A DNA stretch of 64,000 nucleotides from JBOCEF01 sp050586345 (GTDB taxonomy: Bacteria; Pseudomonadota; Alphaproteobacteria; Rhodobacterales; Rhodobacteraceae): assembly GCF_050586345.1 (NCBI RefSeq), contig NZ_JBOCEF010000002.1, positions 62,001-126,000 of the forward strand. The letters are read 5' to 3'. Positions within the stretch are counted from its first letter, which is position 1. Each line of letters starts with the position of its first letter. The notes below the pieces were generated by a model. That model made no database searches, had not been told where the DNA came from, and saw nothing but the letters and a program-made list of their open reading frames with translations. The translations under genes and the position numbers were made by a program. Shown here in pieces: positions 17,334-27,232 of the stretch.

Positions 17334-17354
17334 GCGCCGAGCGCCGAGCGCCGA
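17334..17354. repeat. short tandem repeat GCGCCGA x3
   Basis: Three exact 7-bp units in the divergent gap between the DUF1330 and DCC-family genes. It is of the slippage type; no function can be read. Confidence 0.6.
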
Positions 17355-17511
17355 GCCTCGGGCGCGGGCGCGGGCGGGGGCTTGCGCGCCCCGGGGGCGC
17401 GTGGCGCGCGCGGGGCTCGCCCCCCCATTCATCGGGGGGGGCGACGCCGGGCGGAAACCGCCGCGCCCCCGGCGCCTTGCGCGTCCGCCCGCCGCCCCCG
17501 ATAGTTCCCCC

Positions 17512-17961
17512 ATGCCCGCCCCTTACTCCTACCGGCGCGACCCTTCCATCCCGCCCTTCGACGACGCGGCGCCCATCGCGGTGATGGACGCGGCCTGCGC
17601 CCTGTGCAGCTGGGGCGCGCGGATGATCCACCGGATGGACCGGAGCGGGACGGTGCGCATCTGCCCGGTGCAATCGCCGCTGGGCGCCGCGCTGCTGCGC
17701 CATTACGGGCTGCGGGCCGAGGACCCCGAAAGCTGGCTGTTCCTCGACGCGGGCGTCGCCCATGCGGACGCCGAGGCGGTGATCCACGCCGCGCGGCGCT
17801 TCGGCGGCCCGGGGCGGGCGGCGGTTCTGCTGCTGGCGCTGCCGCGGCCGCTGCGGGGCTGGCTCTACCGCCGCGTGGCGCGCAATCGCTACGCGCTGTT
17901 CGGGCGGGGGGACATGTGCGCGCTGCCCGACCCGGCGTTCCAGGAGCGGTTGATGCGATGA
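17512..17961 (+). CDS. DCC-family (DUF393) thiol-disulfide oxidoreductase-like protein
   Basis: 149 residues. The family's signature, Asp-x2-Cys-x2-Cys, is present as DAACALC (Asp26, Cys29, Cys32) at the end of the first strand (IAVMDAACALCSWG), followed by a helix and a second strand (RICPVQSPLG). The C-terminus has a hydrophobic patch and the typical Arg-Tyr end (RRVARNRYALFGRGDMC). The biochemical role is unproven; the CxxC suggests redox activity. The next gene, 38 bp downstream on the same strand, is the NAD-binding/DUF4166 protein, so they are probably co-transcribed. Confidence 0.8.
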   Translation: MPAPYSYRRDPSIPPFDDAAPIAVMDAACALCSWGARMIHRMDRSGTVRICPVQSPLGAALLRHYGLRAEDPESWLFLDAGVAHADAEAVIHAARRFGGPGRAAVLLLALPRPLRGWLYRRVARNRYALFGRGDMCALPDPAFQERLMR

Positions 17962-17999
17962 GGGCGGGGCGATGAGGCCGGGGCGATGAGGGCGCGCGG

Positions 18000-19625
18000 A
18001 TGAGGGTCCTGCTGCTCGGCGGCTACGGGGTGTTCGGCGCGCGGCTGGCCGAGCTGCTGGTCCGGGACGGGCATGACGTCTGCATCGCTGGCCGCAGCCT
18101 GGCGAAGGCGCGGGCCTGCGCGGCGCCGCTGGGCTGCCGCGCCGCGGCGCTGGACCGGGCGGCGCCGGACGCCGCGCTGGCCGCGGCGCTGGCGGGCGAG
18201 GACGCGGTCGTGGACGCCGCGGGCCCGTTCCAGGCCTATGGCGCCGATCCCTACCGGCTGGCCCGCGCGGCGATGGCCGCGGGGGTGCATTACCTCGACC
18301 TGTGCGACGACGCCGCGTTCTGCGCCGGGATCGGGGCGCTGGACGGGCAGGCGCGGGCGGCGGGGGTCTGCGTGGTCTCGGGGCTGTCCTCGGTTCCCGC
18401 GCTGTCCTCGGCCGCCGTGCGGGCGCTGGCAGGCGAGGACCCGCCGCTGGTCATCGACGGCGCGATCCTGCCCGGCAACCGGGCGCCGCGGGGGCTGTCG
18501 GTGATGCAGTCGATCCTTTCGCAGGCGGGGCGGCCGATGCCGCTGTGGCGCGGCGGGCGGTGGGAGACGGCCCCGGGCTGGTCCGCACCCGCGGAGTACG
18601 CGCTGCCCGGCGGGCTGACCCGCCAGGGCTGGATGATCGGCGTCCCCGACCAGCGCCTGTTCCCGGCCCATTTCGGCGCGGGCGCGGTGATCTTCCGCGC
18701 GGGGCTGGAGCTGGGGGTGATGCGCTACGGCCTCTTCGCCTTCGCGCTGCTGCGCCGGGCCCTGCCGATCCCGGTCGGGCCGCCGCTGGTGCGGGCCTTC
18801 AAGCTGGCCGCCGACGCGCTGGCGCCGTTCGGGACCGGGCGCGGGGGCATGGCCGTGCAGGTGACGACGGCGGGGGAGGTCCGCGCCTGGCGGCTGCTGG
18901 CCGAGGACGGCGACGGGCCCTACATCCCCGCCGTCCCCGCCCGGGCCCTGCTGCGCCGCGCCGCGCCGCCTCCGGGCGCGCGCCCGGCGCTGGAGGCGAT
19001 CACGCTGGAGGAGGCCGAGGCCGCCATGGCCGACCTGCGGGTGCGGACCGAGCGGAGCGCCGCCCCCCGCGCCCCCCTCTTCCCCCGCGCGCTGGGCGCG
19101 GATTTCGCTGCCTTGCCCGAGGCGGTGCAGGCCACGCACCGCACCGCCGACACCGCGCGCTGGACGGGCCGCTGCCGGGTCGAGCGGGGCCGGGGCGCCT
19201 GGCCGCGGCTTCTGTGCGCGCTCTTCGGCTTCCCCGCGGCGGCCGGGGACGTGGCGGTCGAGGTGAGCAAGCGGGCCGATCCCGGGGGCGAGACCTGGGA
19301 GCGCCGCTTCGGCGCCCGCCGCTTCCGCTCGCGCCTCTCGCTCGCGCCCGATGGTCTGCGGGAACGCTTCGGGCCGTTCAGCTTCACCATCGGGCTGCGG
19401 GTGCAGGACGGCGCGCTGCACTTCCCGGTGACGGCGGGGCGGCTGGGGCCGCTGCGGCTGCCGCGGGCGCTGCTGCCGGGCTCCGAGGCGCGCGAATACG
19501 CGGCGGACGGGGCGTTCCATTTCGACGTGGCGCTGCGCGCGCCGATCACCGGCGGGCTGATGGTGCGCTATGCCGGGCGCCTCGCGCCCGCCGCGCCGGG
19601 CGACCCCGCGGCGCCGCCGGGGTGA
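18000..19625 (+). CDS. saccharopine dehydrogenase-like NAD(P)-binding and DUF4166 fusion protein
   Basis: 541 residues in two parts. The N-terminal Rossmann domain starts MRVLLLGGYGVFGARLAELL, giving GGYGVFG as the nucleotide loop, and has DAVVDAAGPFQAYG, a hallmark of saccharopine-dehydrogenase-like proteins. The C-terminal third (FPRALGADFAALPEAVQATH onward) fits DUF4166, beginning with the Leu-Pro-x3-Gln-x2-His pattern and ending in an alternating-strand region. It is probably cytoplasmic or membrane-associated. Substrate unknown. It follows the DCC gene by 38 bp and is 148 bp before smc. Confidence 0.75.
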   Translation: MRVLLLGGYGVFGARLAELLVRDGHDVCIAGRSLAKARACAAPLGCRAAALDRAAPDAALAAALAGEDAVVDAAGPFQAYGADPYRLARAAMAAGVHYLDLCDDAAFCAGIGALDGQARAAGVCVVSGLSSVPALSSAAVRALAGEDPPLVIDGAILPGNRAPRGLSVMQSILSQAGRPMPLWRGGRWETAPGWSAPAEYALPGGLTRQGWMIGVPDQRLFPAHFGAGAVIFRAGLELGVMRYGLFAFALLRRALPIPVGPPLVRAFKLAADALAPFGTGRGGMAVQVTTAGEVRAWRLLAEDGDGPYIPAVPARALLRRAAPPPGARPALEAITLEEAEAAMADLRVRTERSAAPRAPLFPRALGADFAALPEAVQATHRTADTARWTGRCRVERGRGAWPRLLCALFGFPAAAGDVAVEVSKRADPGGETWERRFGARRFRSRLSLAPDGLRERFGPFSFTIGLRVQDGALHFPVTAGRLGPLRLPRALLPGSEAREYAADGAFHFDVALRAPITGGLMVRYAGRLAPAAPGDPAAPPG

Positions 19626-19773
19626 CGCAAGGCCATTTCATCCCCAGCCGCCCCCATATCCTGTGGACAACTGCCCCCAGCGCCCCCATATGGGCCGCCC
19701 TGCGGCTTGACTCGGACCCCGCCGTCCCGGACCATTCCGCACGCGCGCCTCAACCCCGGATCCCGCCCCGCCC

Positions 19774-22700
19774 ATGCAGTTCGTCAAGCTCCGCCTCCAG
19801 GGCTTCAAAAGCTTCGTCGACCCCACGGAACTGGTCATCGAACCGGGGCTGACCGGCGTGGTCGGGCCCAATGGCTGCGGCAAGTCCAACCTGCTCGAAG
19901 CCCTGCGCTGGGTGATGGGGGAGACGTCGGCCAAGGCCATGCGCGGCGCAGGCATGGAGGACGTGATCTTCGCCGGCGCCGCCAGCCGCCCCGCCAAGCG
20001 CTTCGCCGAAGTGGCGCTGCACCTTGACGACCGCACCCACCAGGCGCCGCCTGTCTTCCCGACCTCCGACAGCATCGAGATCGTCCGCCGCATCACCCGC
20101 GAGGCCGGGTCCGCCTACCGCGCCAATGGCAAGGAGGTGCGGGCCCGCGACGTCAAGATGCTGTTCGCCGACGCCGCCACGGGGGCGCATTCCCCGGCGC
20201 TGGTGCGGCAGGGCATGATCTCGGAGCTGGTCAACGCCCGCCCCAAGGCCCGCCGCGCGATCCTGGAGGAAGCCGCGGGCATCGGCGGCCTCTACCAGCG
20301 GCGGCACGAGGCGGAGCTGAAGCTCGGCCAGTCGGAACAGAACCTCGAGCGCGTCACGGACGTGATCGAGCAGCTCGACGGGCAACTCGGCGCGTTGGCC
20401 CGCCAGGCCAGGCAGGCGGCCAAGTACCGGGAGATCGCGTCCGAGCTGCGCCGCGCCGAATCCATGCTGCTGTGGCTGCGCTGGCGTGAGGCGGCGTCCG
20501 AGGCCGAAGCCGCGAGGGCGGCGCTGGAAGAGGCCGCCGCCGCCGCCTCCCGCGCCCAGGCCGCGACGCAGGAGACGGCGGCTGCGCGCGAGGCCGCGGA
20601 AGAGGCGCTGCCGGACCTGCGCGAAGAAGACGGCATCGCCCGCGCCGTGATCCAGAAGCTGCTGGCCGAGCGCGAGCGGGTGGAGGAGCGCGACCGCCAG
20701 GCCCATGCCGACATCCAGCGCCTCGAGGGCCGCATCAACCAGCTGAACAAGGACCTCGAACGCGAGGGGTCCCTGAACCGCGACGCCGACGAGATGCAGG
20801 AGCAGCTGGACTGGGAGGAGACCCAGCTGCGCGACGCCCATGCCGGCCACGACGCGCGCAAGGCGCTGGCCGAGGAGGCCGCCCGCGAGGCGGGGGAGAT
20901 CCTGCGCGACCGCGAGGCCGCCGTGGATCGCTTGTCCGCCGATTACGCCCGCCTCCAGGCCCGCCGCCAGTCGGTCGAACGCCGGGTGTCCGAGACCGAG
21001 ACCGCCGCCGAGCGCGCGGCCGCCGAGGCCGCCCGCACCGAGGCGCAGGTGGATGCGCTGGTGGGCGAGATCGCCGCCGCCGAAACCACGCTCGCCCGCG
21101 CCGAGGAAGAGGCGGAGGAGGCGGAGATCTACTCCGCCGCCACCGAAGACGCGCTGGCCGCCGCCGAGGCGGAGCGCGCCGCCGCCCAGGCCGCCGAGTC
21201 CGAGGGCCGCGCCGCCCGCGCCGCCGCGCAGGGCGAGGCGCGTGCGCTGCGGGCCGAGGCGGATGCGCTGCGCAAGCTGCTGGACCGGGACCGGTCGGCG
21301 GCGGGGCAGCTCCTCGACCAGGTGCGGGCCGAACCGGGCTATGAGGCCGCGCTCGGCGCCGCGCTCGGGGACGACCTGCGCGCACGGGAGTTGAAGGACG
21401 GGGAAAGCGGTGCGACCGGGTGGTCCGCCCTCGGCGCGCTGCCCGGGCCGGGGGACTGGCCCGCGGGGGCGGCGCCGCTGTCGGACCATGTGGATGCGCC
21501 CGCCGCCCTCGCCCGGCGCCTGGCGCGCACCGCCGTCATCGACCGCGCGGCGGGGGATGCGGCGCAGGCGGCGCTCGGCCCCGGGATGCGGCTGGTGTCG
21601 CGCGACGGGGACCTGTGGCGCTGGGACGGGTTCCGGGTCTCGGCCGAGGACGCGCCCTCCGCCGCCGCCCTGCGCCTGCAACAGAAGAACCGCCTCGATG
21701 CGCTGGACGAGCAATTGTACGAGGCCGAGGCCGCGGAAGAGGCCGCCGCCGAGGCGCATGAGGAGGCGAAGGCGACCCTGTCGGCGGCCACCGACGCCGA
21801 AACCCAGGCCCGCGCCGCCCGCCGCGACGCCGACCGGCGCCAGACCGAGACCCAGCGCGCCCGCGCCCGGGCGGACTCGGAACTCGACCTGCGCCGCGGG
21901 CGGCTCGAAGCCCAGCGCCATGCGCTCGATGCGCGGCGCGAGGAAGCCGCCGCCGCCCGCGGCGCGCTTGAAGAAGCCCGGCGCGCGGTCGATGACCTCG
22001 AAGACCTCGGCGAAGCGCAGGCGCGGCTGGAAGAATCCCGCCACGCGCTCGCGGAATCGCGCCAGGGGCTGATGTCCGCCCGCTCCCATGCCGACGAGAT
22101 CCGGCGCGAGGGCGAGGCGCGCGCCCGCCGCCTCTCCGATATCGGCAAGGAACGCGCAGGCTGGCTGAAACGCCAGGAAAGCGCCGCCGCGCGGCTGTCG
22201 GACCTGCAGGGGCGGATCGAGCGGTCCGAGGACGAGCTGACCGTGGCCCGCGAGGCGCCGGAGACGCTGGCCCGCGAACGCGACGCCCTGGTGGGCCGCA
22301 TCGCGCAAGGAGAGATCCGCGCGCGCGAGGCGGGCGAGGCGCTGTCCGCCGCCGAGGCCGCCCTGCGCGCCGCCGACGCCGCCGCCCGCGACGCCGAGCG
22401 CGAGGCGAGCGCGCGGCGCGAGGCCCGCGCCCGCGCCGAGGCGGTGAACGAGGCCGCCGCCGCCCGCGCCGCCGAGGCCGCCCAGCGGGTCGAGGAAGAG
22501 ACCGGCGCCGGGCCGGATGCGCTTGCCGACACGCTCAAGGTGACGGGCGAGGAGGCCGAGACGCCCCCCACCCTCCAGGCCACCGAACTGTCGATCATCG
22601 ACCTGCGCCGCCGCCGCGACGCCATGGGCGCGGTCAACCTGCGCGCCGAGGAAGACGCCGCCGAGGTGCAGGCGGAACGCGACGAGCTCGCCTCCGAGAA

Positions 22701-23247
22701 GGACGACCTCGAGGAAGCCATCGCGCGGCTCAGGAAGGGCGTGGCGGAGCTGAACTCCGAGGGCCGCGCCCGCCTTCTGGCCGCGTTCGAGGAGGTGAAG
22801 GGCAGCTTCGCGACGCTCTTCACCCATCTCTTCGGCGGCGGCGAAGCCTCGCTGGAGCTGGTGGAAAGCGACGATCCGCTGGATGCGGGGCTGGAGATCA
22901 TGGCCATGCCGCCGGGCAAGCGCCTGACCTCGCTGTCGCTGATGTCGGGCGGCGAGCAGACGCTGACCGCGCTGTCGCTGATCTTCGCGGTGTTCCTGGC
23001 CAACCCCGCCCCGATCTGCGTGCTGGATGAGGTGGACGCACCGCTCGACGACGCCAACGTGACGCGGTTCTGCGACCTGCTGGACGAGATGACCCGGCGG
23101 ACCTCGACCCGTTTCCTGATCATCACCCACCACGCGCTGACCATGTCGCGCATGGACCGGCTGTTCGGCGTGACGATGCAGGAACAGGGGGTGAGCCAGC
23201 TGGTCTCTGTCGACCTGCGCCGGGCGGCGGAGATGGTGGAGGGGTGA
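19774..23247 (+). CDS. smc: chromosome segregation ATPase SMC
   Basis: A 1157-residue condensin ATPase. Walker A is GPNGCGKSN (31-39) after the SMC start MQFVKLRLQGFKSF. Long coiled coils rich in Ala, Glu and Arg run to a hinge near residues 490-620 (AEPGYEAALGAALGDDLRA ... LRLQQKNRLDALDEQLYEAE), then return. The C-terminal head has the signature LSLMSGGEQTLTALSLIFAV and Walker B with D-loop (ICVLDEVDAPLDD). Length matches the family. scpA and scpB are not in the window. A GTG-started gene overlaps its stop. Confidence 0.97.
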   Translation: MQFVKLRLQGFKSFVDPTELVIEPGLTGVVGPNGCGKSNLLEALRWVMGETSAKAMRGAGMEDVIFAGAASRPAKRFAEVALHLDDRTHQAPPVFPTSDSIEIVRRITREAGSAYRANGKEVRARDVKMLFADAATGAHSPALVRQGMISELVNARPKARRAILEEAAGIGGLYQRRHEAELKLGQSEQNLERVTDVIEQLDGQLGALARQARQAAKYREIASELRRAESMLLWLRWREAASEAEAARAALEEAAAAASRAQAATQETAAAREAAEEALPDLREEDGIARAVIQKLLAERERVEERDRQAHADIQRLEGRINQLNKDLEREGSLNRDADEMQEQLDWEETQLRDAHAGHDARKALAEEAAREAGEILRDREAAVDRLSADYARLQARRQSVERRVSETETAAERAAAEAARTEAQVDALVGEIAAAETTLARAEEEAEEAEIYSAATEDALAAAEAERAAAQAAESEGRAARAAAQGEARALRAEADALRKLLDRDRSAAGQLLDQVRAEPGYEAALGAALGDDLRARELKDGESGATGWSALGALPGPGDWPAGAAPLSDHVDAPAALARRLARTAVIDRAAGDAAQAALGPGMRLVSRDGDLWRWDGFRVSAEDAPSAAALRLQQKNRLDALDEQLYEAEAAEEAAAEAHEEAKATLSAATDAETQARAARRDADRRQTETQRARARADSELDLRRGRLEAQRHALDARREEAAAARGALEEARRAVDDLEDLGEAQARLEESRHALAESRQGLMSARSHADEIRREGEARARRLSDIGKERAGWLKRQESAAARLSDLQGRIERSEDELTVAREAPETLARERDALVGRIAQGEIRAREAGEALSAAEAALRAADAAARDAEREASARREARARAEAVNEAAAARAAEAAQRVEEETGAGPDALADTLKVTGEEAETPPTLQATELSIIDLRRRRDAMGAVNLRAEEDAAEVQAERDELASEKDDLEEAIARLRKGVAELNSEGRARLLAAFEEVKGSFATLFTHLFGGGEASLELVESDDPLDAGLEIMAMPPGKRLTSLSLMSGGEQTLTALSLIFAVFLANPAPICVLDEVDAPLDDANVTRFCDLLDEMTRRTSTRFLIITHHALTMSRMDRLFGVTMQEQGVSQLVSVDLRRAAEMVEG

Positions 23248-23801
23248 GCGCGCCGCTCTCCCGCGCCGCCCTGTGCGTGGCGGGCGAGAATCTGTGCGAC
23301 GTGGACGGCGACGCGGCGGAGGCTTTCGCCTGGGACGCGCTCACAGCGCTGGAGACGCCGCCCGACGCGCTCGGCGCGCTGGCGGGCCGCTGGGCCGGGG
23401 CCGCGCCGTCCGAGCGGCACGCGCTGGTCGAGGCGGTTCTGCAGGCGCTCGGGGCGCCGGCGGACCGCTCGCCCGCAACCGGCGCCGTGCTGCGCGTGCT
23501 CGCCCTTCTGCCGGTGCAGCGGGGGCCGGGGGACGACTACCTCGCGCTGCGCAAGATCTACGACATCGCCATCGCGTTCCACGAGGCGGACGGCCCAGCG
23601 GGCGCGTGGCTGTGGCGGGCGCTGAGCCTCTATTGGGCGATGACCGACGTGGTGGATGACGGCATGGGCTGGTCCACGCTCATCATGGAGATCAACGAGG
23701 CCAACATCGCCGAGGCGGTGGCGCAGGAATGCGCCGCGCTGCTGGCCGATCCGCCGCCCGGGGCGCGGGCCTGGATCGCCTGGGCCGAGGGGCTGGCCTG
23801 A
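23244..23801 (+). CDS. hypothetical protein overlapping smc
   Basis: 185 residues from GTG 23244, which overlaps the smc stop (GTGA), so it is probably translated by coupling. It is mainly helical with aromatic and acidic residues; the most distinct piece is DDYLALRKIYDIAIAFHEAD. No signal peptide, membrane segment or recognisable domain. The coupling suggests a role connected with smc expression or a housekeeping function. I do not recognise the family. Confidence 0.6.
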   Translation: MSAPLSRAALCVAGENLCDVDGDAAEAFAWDALTALETPPDALGALAGRWAGAAPSERHALVEAVLQALGAPADRSPATGAVLRVLALLPVQRGPGDDYLALRKIYDIAIAFHEADGPAGAWLWRALSLYWAMTDVVDDGMGWSTLIMEINEANIAEAVAQECAALLADPPPGARAWIAWAEGLA

Positions 23802-23843
23802 GCGGCGCGGGGCCGGGGCCGGACCCCCTTTTCGCGCCCTCCC

Positions 23844-24902
23844 TCAGCCGAAGCCCGGCGGCGGGGGCGCGTCCGGGCCGGTGAGCGCGAGGGCCTTGAA
23901 CAGCGTGCCCATCTCCTCGGGGTGGCAGAGGCGGCGGTGGGCGGCGGCCACCGCCTCGGCGTCGCCGCGGGCGGCCAGCGCCTGGGCGCGGGCGGTGATC
24001 CCCAGCGTCTCCAGCAGCGCGCCCTGGGTCATCAGCGGCCAGGCCTTGGCGCCCGCCGCTTCCGCCGCCTTCGCGATAGCGGCGAAGTCGACATGGGCGG
24101 TCAGGTCCGCCTCGCCCGGCGCCTCATACGGGTCGGTGTAGGCGTGGCCGCGCATGGCCTGGAAGGTGTCGCCGCCCGAAAGCGGCTGGGCGGGATAGCC
24201 GTAATCGACGATCAGCGCCGCGCCGCCATGGGCGGCGAGGCGGGCGCCGATCTGCGCCGCCACGGCCTCGCAGGCCGGGGAGTGTTCGCGCAGGGCGCCC
24301 TCGGGGGCGTGGGCGGGCAGGTCGTCGGCCTTCGCCAGCGGCCCGAGCGCCAGCGCCAGCTTGCCGTCCTTCGCCGTCACCACCCGCTCGCGCCACCGCC
24401 CGCCGCGCTTCTGGTACTGGCGGATCGGCAGGGCGTCGAAGAACTCGTTGGCCAGCAGGAACAGCGGGCCGTCGGGCAGGTCCTCGACCCGGTCCCGCCA
24501 TTCGGGGTCGCGCCCGGCCAGCGCCTCGGCCTGGCGGGCGCGCAGGACGGGGGAGATGTCGACAAGCTGCGGGCGGCCGAGCGCCTCGGCGAGGCCGGGG
24601 ACGCGGGAGGCGGCGCGGAGAGCGTCCGCCGAGAGCGTGCCGCGGCCCGGCCCGAGCTCGGCATAGACGCCCCGCGGGGCGCCCTGGTCCATCCAGGCCT
24701 GCGCCAGCCAGAGGCCGAGGAGTTCGCCGAACATCTGGGAGATTTCGGGCGCCGTGGTGAAATCCCCGGCGGCGCCGAGCGGGTCGCGGGAGGTGTAGTA
24801 GCCATGCTCGGGGTGGCCGAGGCAGAGGGCCATGTATTCCGACAGCGGCATCGGCCCGGACTGCTCGATCCGGCGCAGGAGGATGGGGAGGAGCGCGCTC
24901 AT
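23844..24902 (-). CDS. class I SAM-dependent methyltransferase, MidA/NDUFAF7 family
   Basis: 352 residues. The family start is clear (RIEQSGPMPLSEYMALCLGHPEHGYYTSRDPLGAAGDFTTAPEIS, beginning near residue 11), and the SAM-binding loop is YAELGPGRGTLSADALRA. NEFFDALPIRQY and IVDYGY follow as in NDUFAF7, the mitochondrial arginine methyltransferase of a complex I subunit. The bacterial substrate is unproven. Its ATG overlaps the lgt stop codon by four bases, so it is the second gene of an lgt operon, an arrangement common in alphaproteobacteria. Confidence 0.88.
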   Translation of the reverse strand: MSALLPILLRRIEQSGPMPLSEYMALCLGHPEHGYYTSRDPLGAAGDFTTAPEISQMFGELLGLWLAQAWMDQGAPRGVYAELGPGRGTLSADALRAASRVPGLAEALGRPQLVDISPVLRARQAEALAGRDPEWRDRVEDLPDGPLFLLANEFFDALPIRQYQKRGGRWRERVVTAKDGKLALALGPLAKADDLPAHAPEGALREHSPACEAVAAQIGARLAAHGGAALIVDYGYPAQPLSGGDTFQAMRGHAYTDPYEAPGEADLTAHVDFAAIAKAAEAAGAKAWPLMTQGALLETLGITARAQALAARGDAEAVAAAHRRLCHPEEMGTLFKALALTGPDAPPPPGFG

Positions 24903-25771
24903 CCCTCGGCCTCCGGTTCGGGCCTGCGGGCGAGGGCGATGAAGGCGATCCCGGCGGCGATCATCGGCAGGGACAGGATCTGGCCCATGGTCAGGCCCAG
25001 CGTCTCGGTGAATTGCAGCGCGTGGCCGAGCGGGTTGCCCGGGCCCTGGAAGAAGGCGTCGGGCTGGCGGAACAGCTCGACGAAGGCGCGGGCGGCGCCG
25101 TAGCCGATCAGGAACACGCCGATGAGGGTTCCGGGGCGTTTCAGCGCGTCCTTGCGGGTTCCCATCCACCACATCGCCAGGAACAGGAGCGCGCCTTCGA
25201 ACAGCGCCTCGTAGAGCTGCGAGGGGTGGCGGGGCAGGTCCCCGGCATTGGGGAAGATGACGGCCCAGGGCACGTCCGTGGTGCGGCCCCAGAGCTCGGC
25301 GTTGATGAAATTGGCGAGGCGGCCGAGGAGCAGCCCGATGGGGGCCGCCATGGCCACCGCGTCGCCGACCTGCAGCAGAGGCAGGCGGTTGAAGCGGCAA
25401 TACCCGATGACCCCGAGGACGACGCCGAGGAAGCCGCCATGGAAGGACATGCCCCCGTTCCAGACCTGCAGGATCTCCCCCGGGTTCGCGAGGTAATGGC
25501 CGGGTTGGTAGAACAGCACGAAGCCGAGCCGCCCGCCGAGGATGACGCCGAGCACCATCCAGGTGAGCAGGTCCTCGGGCTGGTCCGGGGTCATCGGCGC
25601 GGCGTTTCCGGGCCAGATCGCGGGGCGCTTCATCAGCGACCGGACATAGCGCCAGGCGAGGACGAGGCCGACGATATAGGCCAGCGCGTACCAGCGCAGC
25701 GACAGGGTGGCGCCGAAGAGATCGACGCTGAGCAGCACCGGGTCGACGTTGGGGAAGGGGATGGCGAGCAT
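24899..25771 (-). CDS. lgt: prolipoprotein diacylglyceryl transferase
   Basis: A 290-residue inner-membrane enzyme with about seven helices. It transfers diacylglycerol from phosphatidylglycerol to the lipobox Cys of prolipoproteins. The Lgt signature is present as GRLANFINAELWGR, and the catalytic region YALAYIVGLVLAWRY lies near the N-terminus. HPSQLYEALFEG (essential His and Tyr-Glu region) follows. The start is ATG 25771; longer frames run into low-complexity DNA. Its stop overlaps the midA-like ATG. Confidence 0.95.
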   Translation of the reverse strand: MLAIPFPNVDPVLLSVDLFGATLSLRWYALAYIVGLVLAWRYVRSLMKRPAIWPGNAAPMTPDQPEDLLTWMVLGVILGGRLGFVLFYQPGHYLANPGEILQVWNGGMSFHGGFLGVVLGVIGYCRFNRLPLLQVGDAVAMAAPIGLLLGRLANFINAELWGRTTDVPWAVIFPNAGDLPRHPSQLYEALFEGALLFLAMWWMGTRKDALKRPGTLIGVFLIGYGAARAFVELFRQPDAFFQGPGNPLGHALQFTETLGLTMGQILSLPMIAAGIAFIALARRPEPEAEG

Positions 25772-26458
25772 GGGGGCTCCGGCGAGTGGCGGCGGCGCGG
25801 CGCGGCGGGGCGGCGGCGGGCGTTGGGGGCGGGCGTGTGGGCGGCGGCGGCCCGGTCGGGCGGGGCGCCGGGTTGGGCGCCGGGTTGGGCGCGGGGCGCC
25901 GGTGATCCTGTGCGGTGCAATATAGGGCGCCCGGCGGCGGCGGAAATGGCGGTGGCGGAGCGTCCCCGGCGGGGGCCTGCGTGTCAACCGGGCGGGGCGG
26001 CGCGGGGCAGGGGCGCCGTTCGGGGTCTTGTGCGCGGCAGGCGGGCCGGGCGCGGGCGGCGGGACGCCGCCTCCGGCCGCGATCGGGGGCCCTGGCCCCC
26101 ATCGAGCGGGCGGACCCTGCGCCCCGGGCGCCGTTCCGCGCGCCGGTCGGCGCGGCGGCGGGATTCCGGCGGGGGCGCGCGCGGACCGCGCCTTGCGTCG
26201 CTGCGCGCCGCGCGGCGGCGGCCCGCCCGCCCGGCCGCAGCCGCGGCCTTCCCCCATCCTCGCACGTGCGCGCCCTTCCCCCATGCCTTGCACAGCCGCG
26301 CCCGTCCCCCGGCGCCCGCGGCGCCCCGACGCAAGCCGCCCCCATGCGCCCCGACGCCGCGCCGCGCGGGGCCCGGCCCCCCGCGCTTTCCCTTGCCCCC
26401 CGGGCGCGGTCTTGCCACGCTGCGGCTCCCCTCACCCGACCGCCGGAGCCTTGCCTTC
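25772..26458. other. gene-free divergent region between lgt and pgeF
   Basis: 687 bases of extreme GC content. Reading frames run through it on both strands, but they are low-complexity Pro/Arg/Gly/Ala, have no ribosome site and no motif. A short tandem repeat of the 12-mer CCGGGTTGGGCG lies near 25868-25890. Promoters for the divergent lgt and pgeF genes must lie here; I could not fix them. Confidence 0.6.
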
Positions 26459-27232
26459 ATGTCCCTGCCCACCATCCCCACAGACTGGCTCGAAGACGTC
26501 CGACACGGCTTCTTCACCCGCGAAGGGGGCGTCTCGAAATCCATCTACGGCACGCTCAACTGCGGTCCCGGCTCGGATGACGACCCCGAGGCGGTCGCGG
26601 AGAACCGCGCCCGCGTGGCCGAGGCCATGGGGGTGCTGCCCGGCAAGCTGCTGACCTGCCGCCAGGTGCATTCGGCGAAGGCGGTGATCGTCGAGGAGCC
26701 GTGGTCCGCCGCGGACCGCCCCGAGGCCGACGCCATGGTCACCGACCGCGGCGGGCTGGCGCTGTGCATCCTCACCGCCGATTGCGCGCCGGTGCTGTTC
26801 CACGACCCGGTCGCCAAGGTGATCGGCGCCGCCCATGCCGGCTGGCGCGGGGCGCTGGGCGGCGTGCTCGAGGAAACCATCAACGCCATGCGCGCCCTCG
26901 GCGCCCGCCCCGACCGGATCGAGGCCGAGGTCGGGCCCTGCATCTCCCAGCGCGCCTACGAGGTCGGGGAGGAATTCCTCGACGCCTTCATGGCCGAGGA
27001 TCACGAGCACAGCCGCTTCTTCGCCATGGGCCCGCGGGGCAAATACGTGTTCGACCTGCCCGCCTTCTGCCTGCACCGGCTGCGCGAAGCGGGGGTGGAC
27101 GGCTGCGGCTGGGTGCGCCGCTGCACCTACGAGGACAAGGGCCGGTTCTTCTCCTTCCGCCGCGCCACCCATTTCAACGAGCGCGACTATGGCCGCCAGG
27201 CCTCGTGCATCGCGCTGCCGGGATACGCCTGA
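26459..27232 (+). CDS. pgeF: peptidoglycan editing factor PgeF (multicopper polyphenol oxidase-like fold)
   Basis: A 257-residue cytoplasmic protein. The metal-binding triad of the YfiH/DUF152 family is present: His in CRQVHSAKAVIV, Cys in CILTADCAPVLFHD, and His in AAHAGWRGALGG. The N-terminus HGFFTREGGVSKSIYGTLN is also typical. In E. coli PgeF removes mis-incorporated L-Ser from UDP-MurNAc-peptide precursors, which fits a cell-wall quality role. The stop overlaps the next ATG by one base (TGATG). Confidence 0.92.
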   Translation: MSLPTIPTDWLEDVRHGFFTREGGVSKSIYGTLNCGPGSDDDPEAVAENRARVAEAMGVLPGKLLTCRQVHSAKAVIVEEPWSAADRPEADAMVTDRGGLALCILTADCAPVLFHDPVAKVIGAAHAGWRGALGGVLEETINAMRALGARPDRIEAEVGPCISQRAYEVGEEFLDAFMAEDHEHSRFFAMGPRGKYVFDLPAFCLHRLREAGVDGCGWVRRCTYEDKGRFFSFRRATHFNERDYGRQASCIALPGYA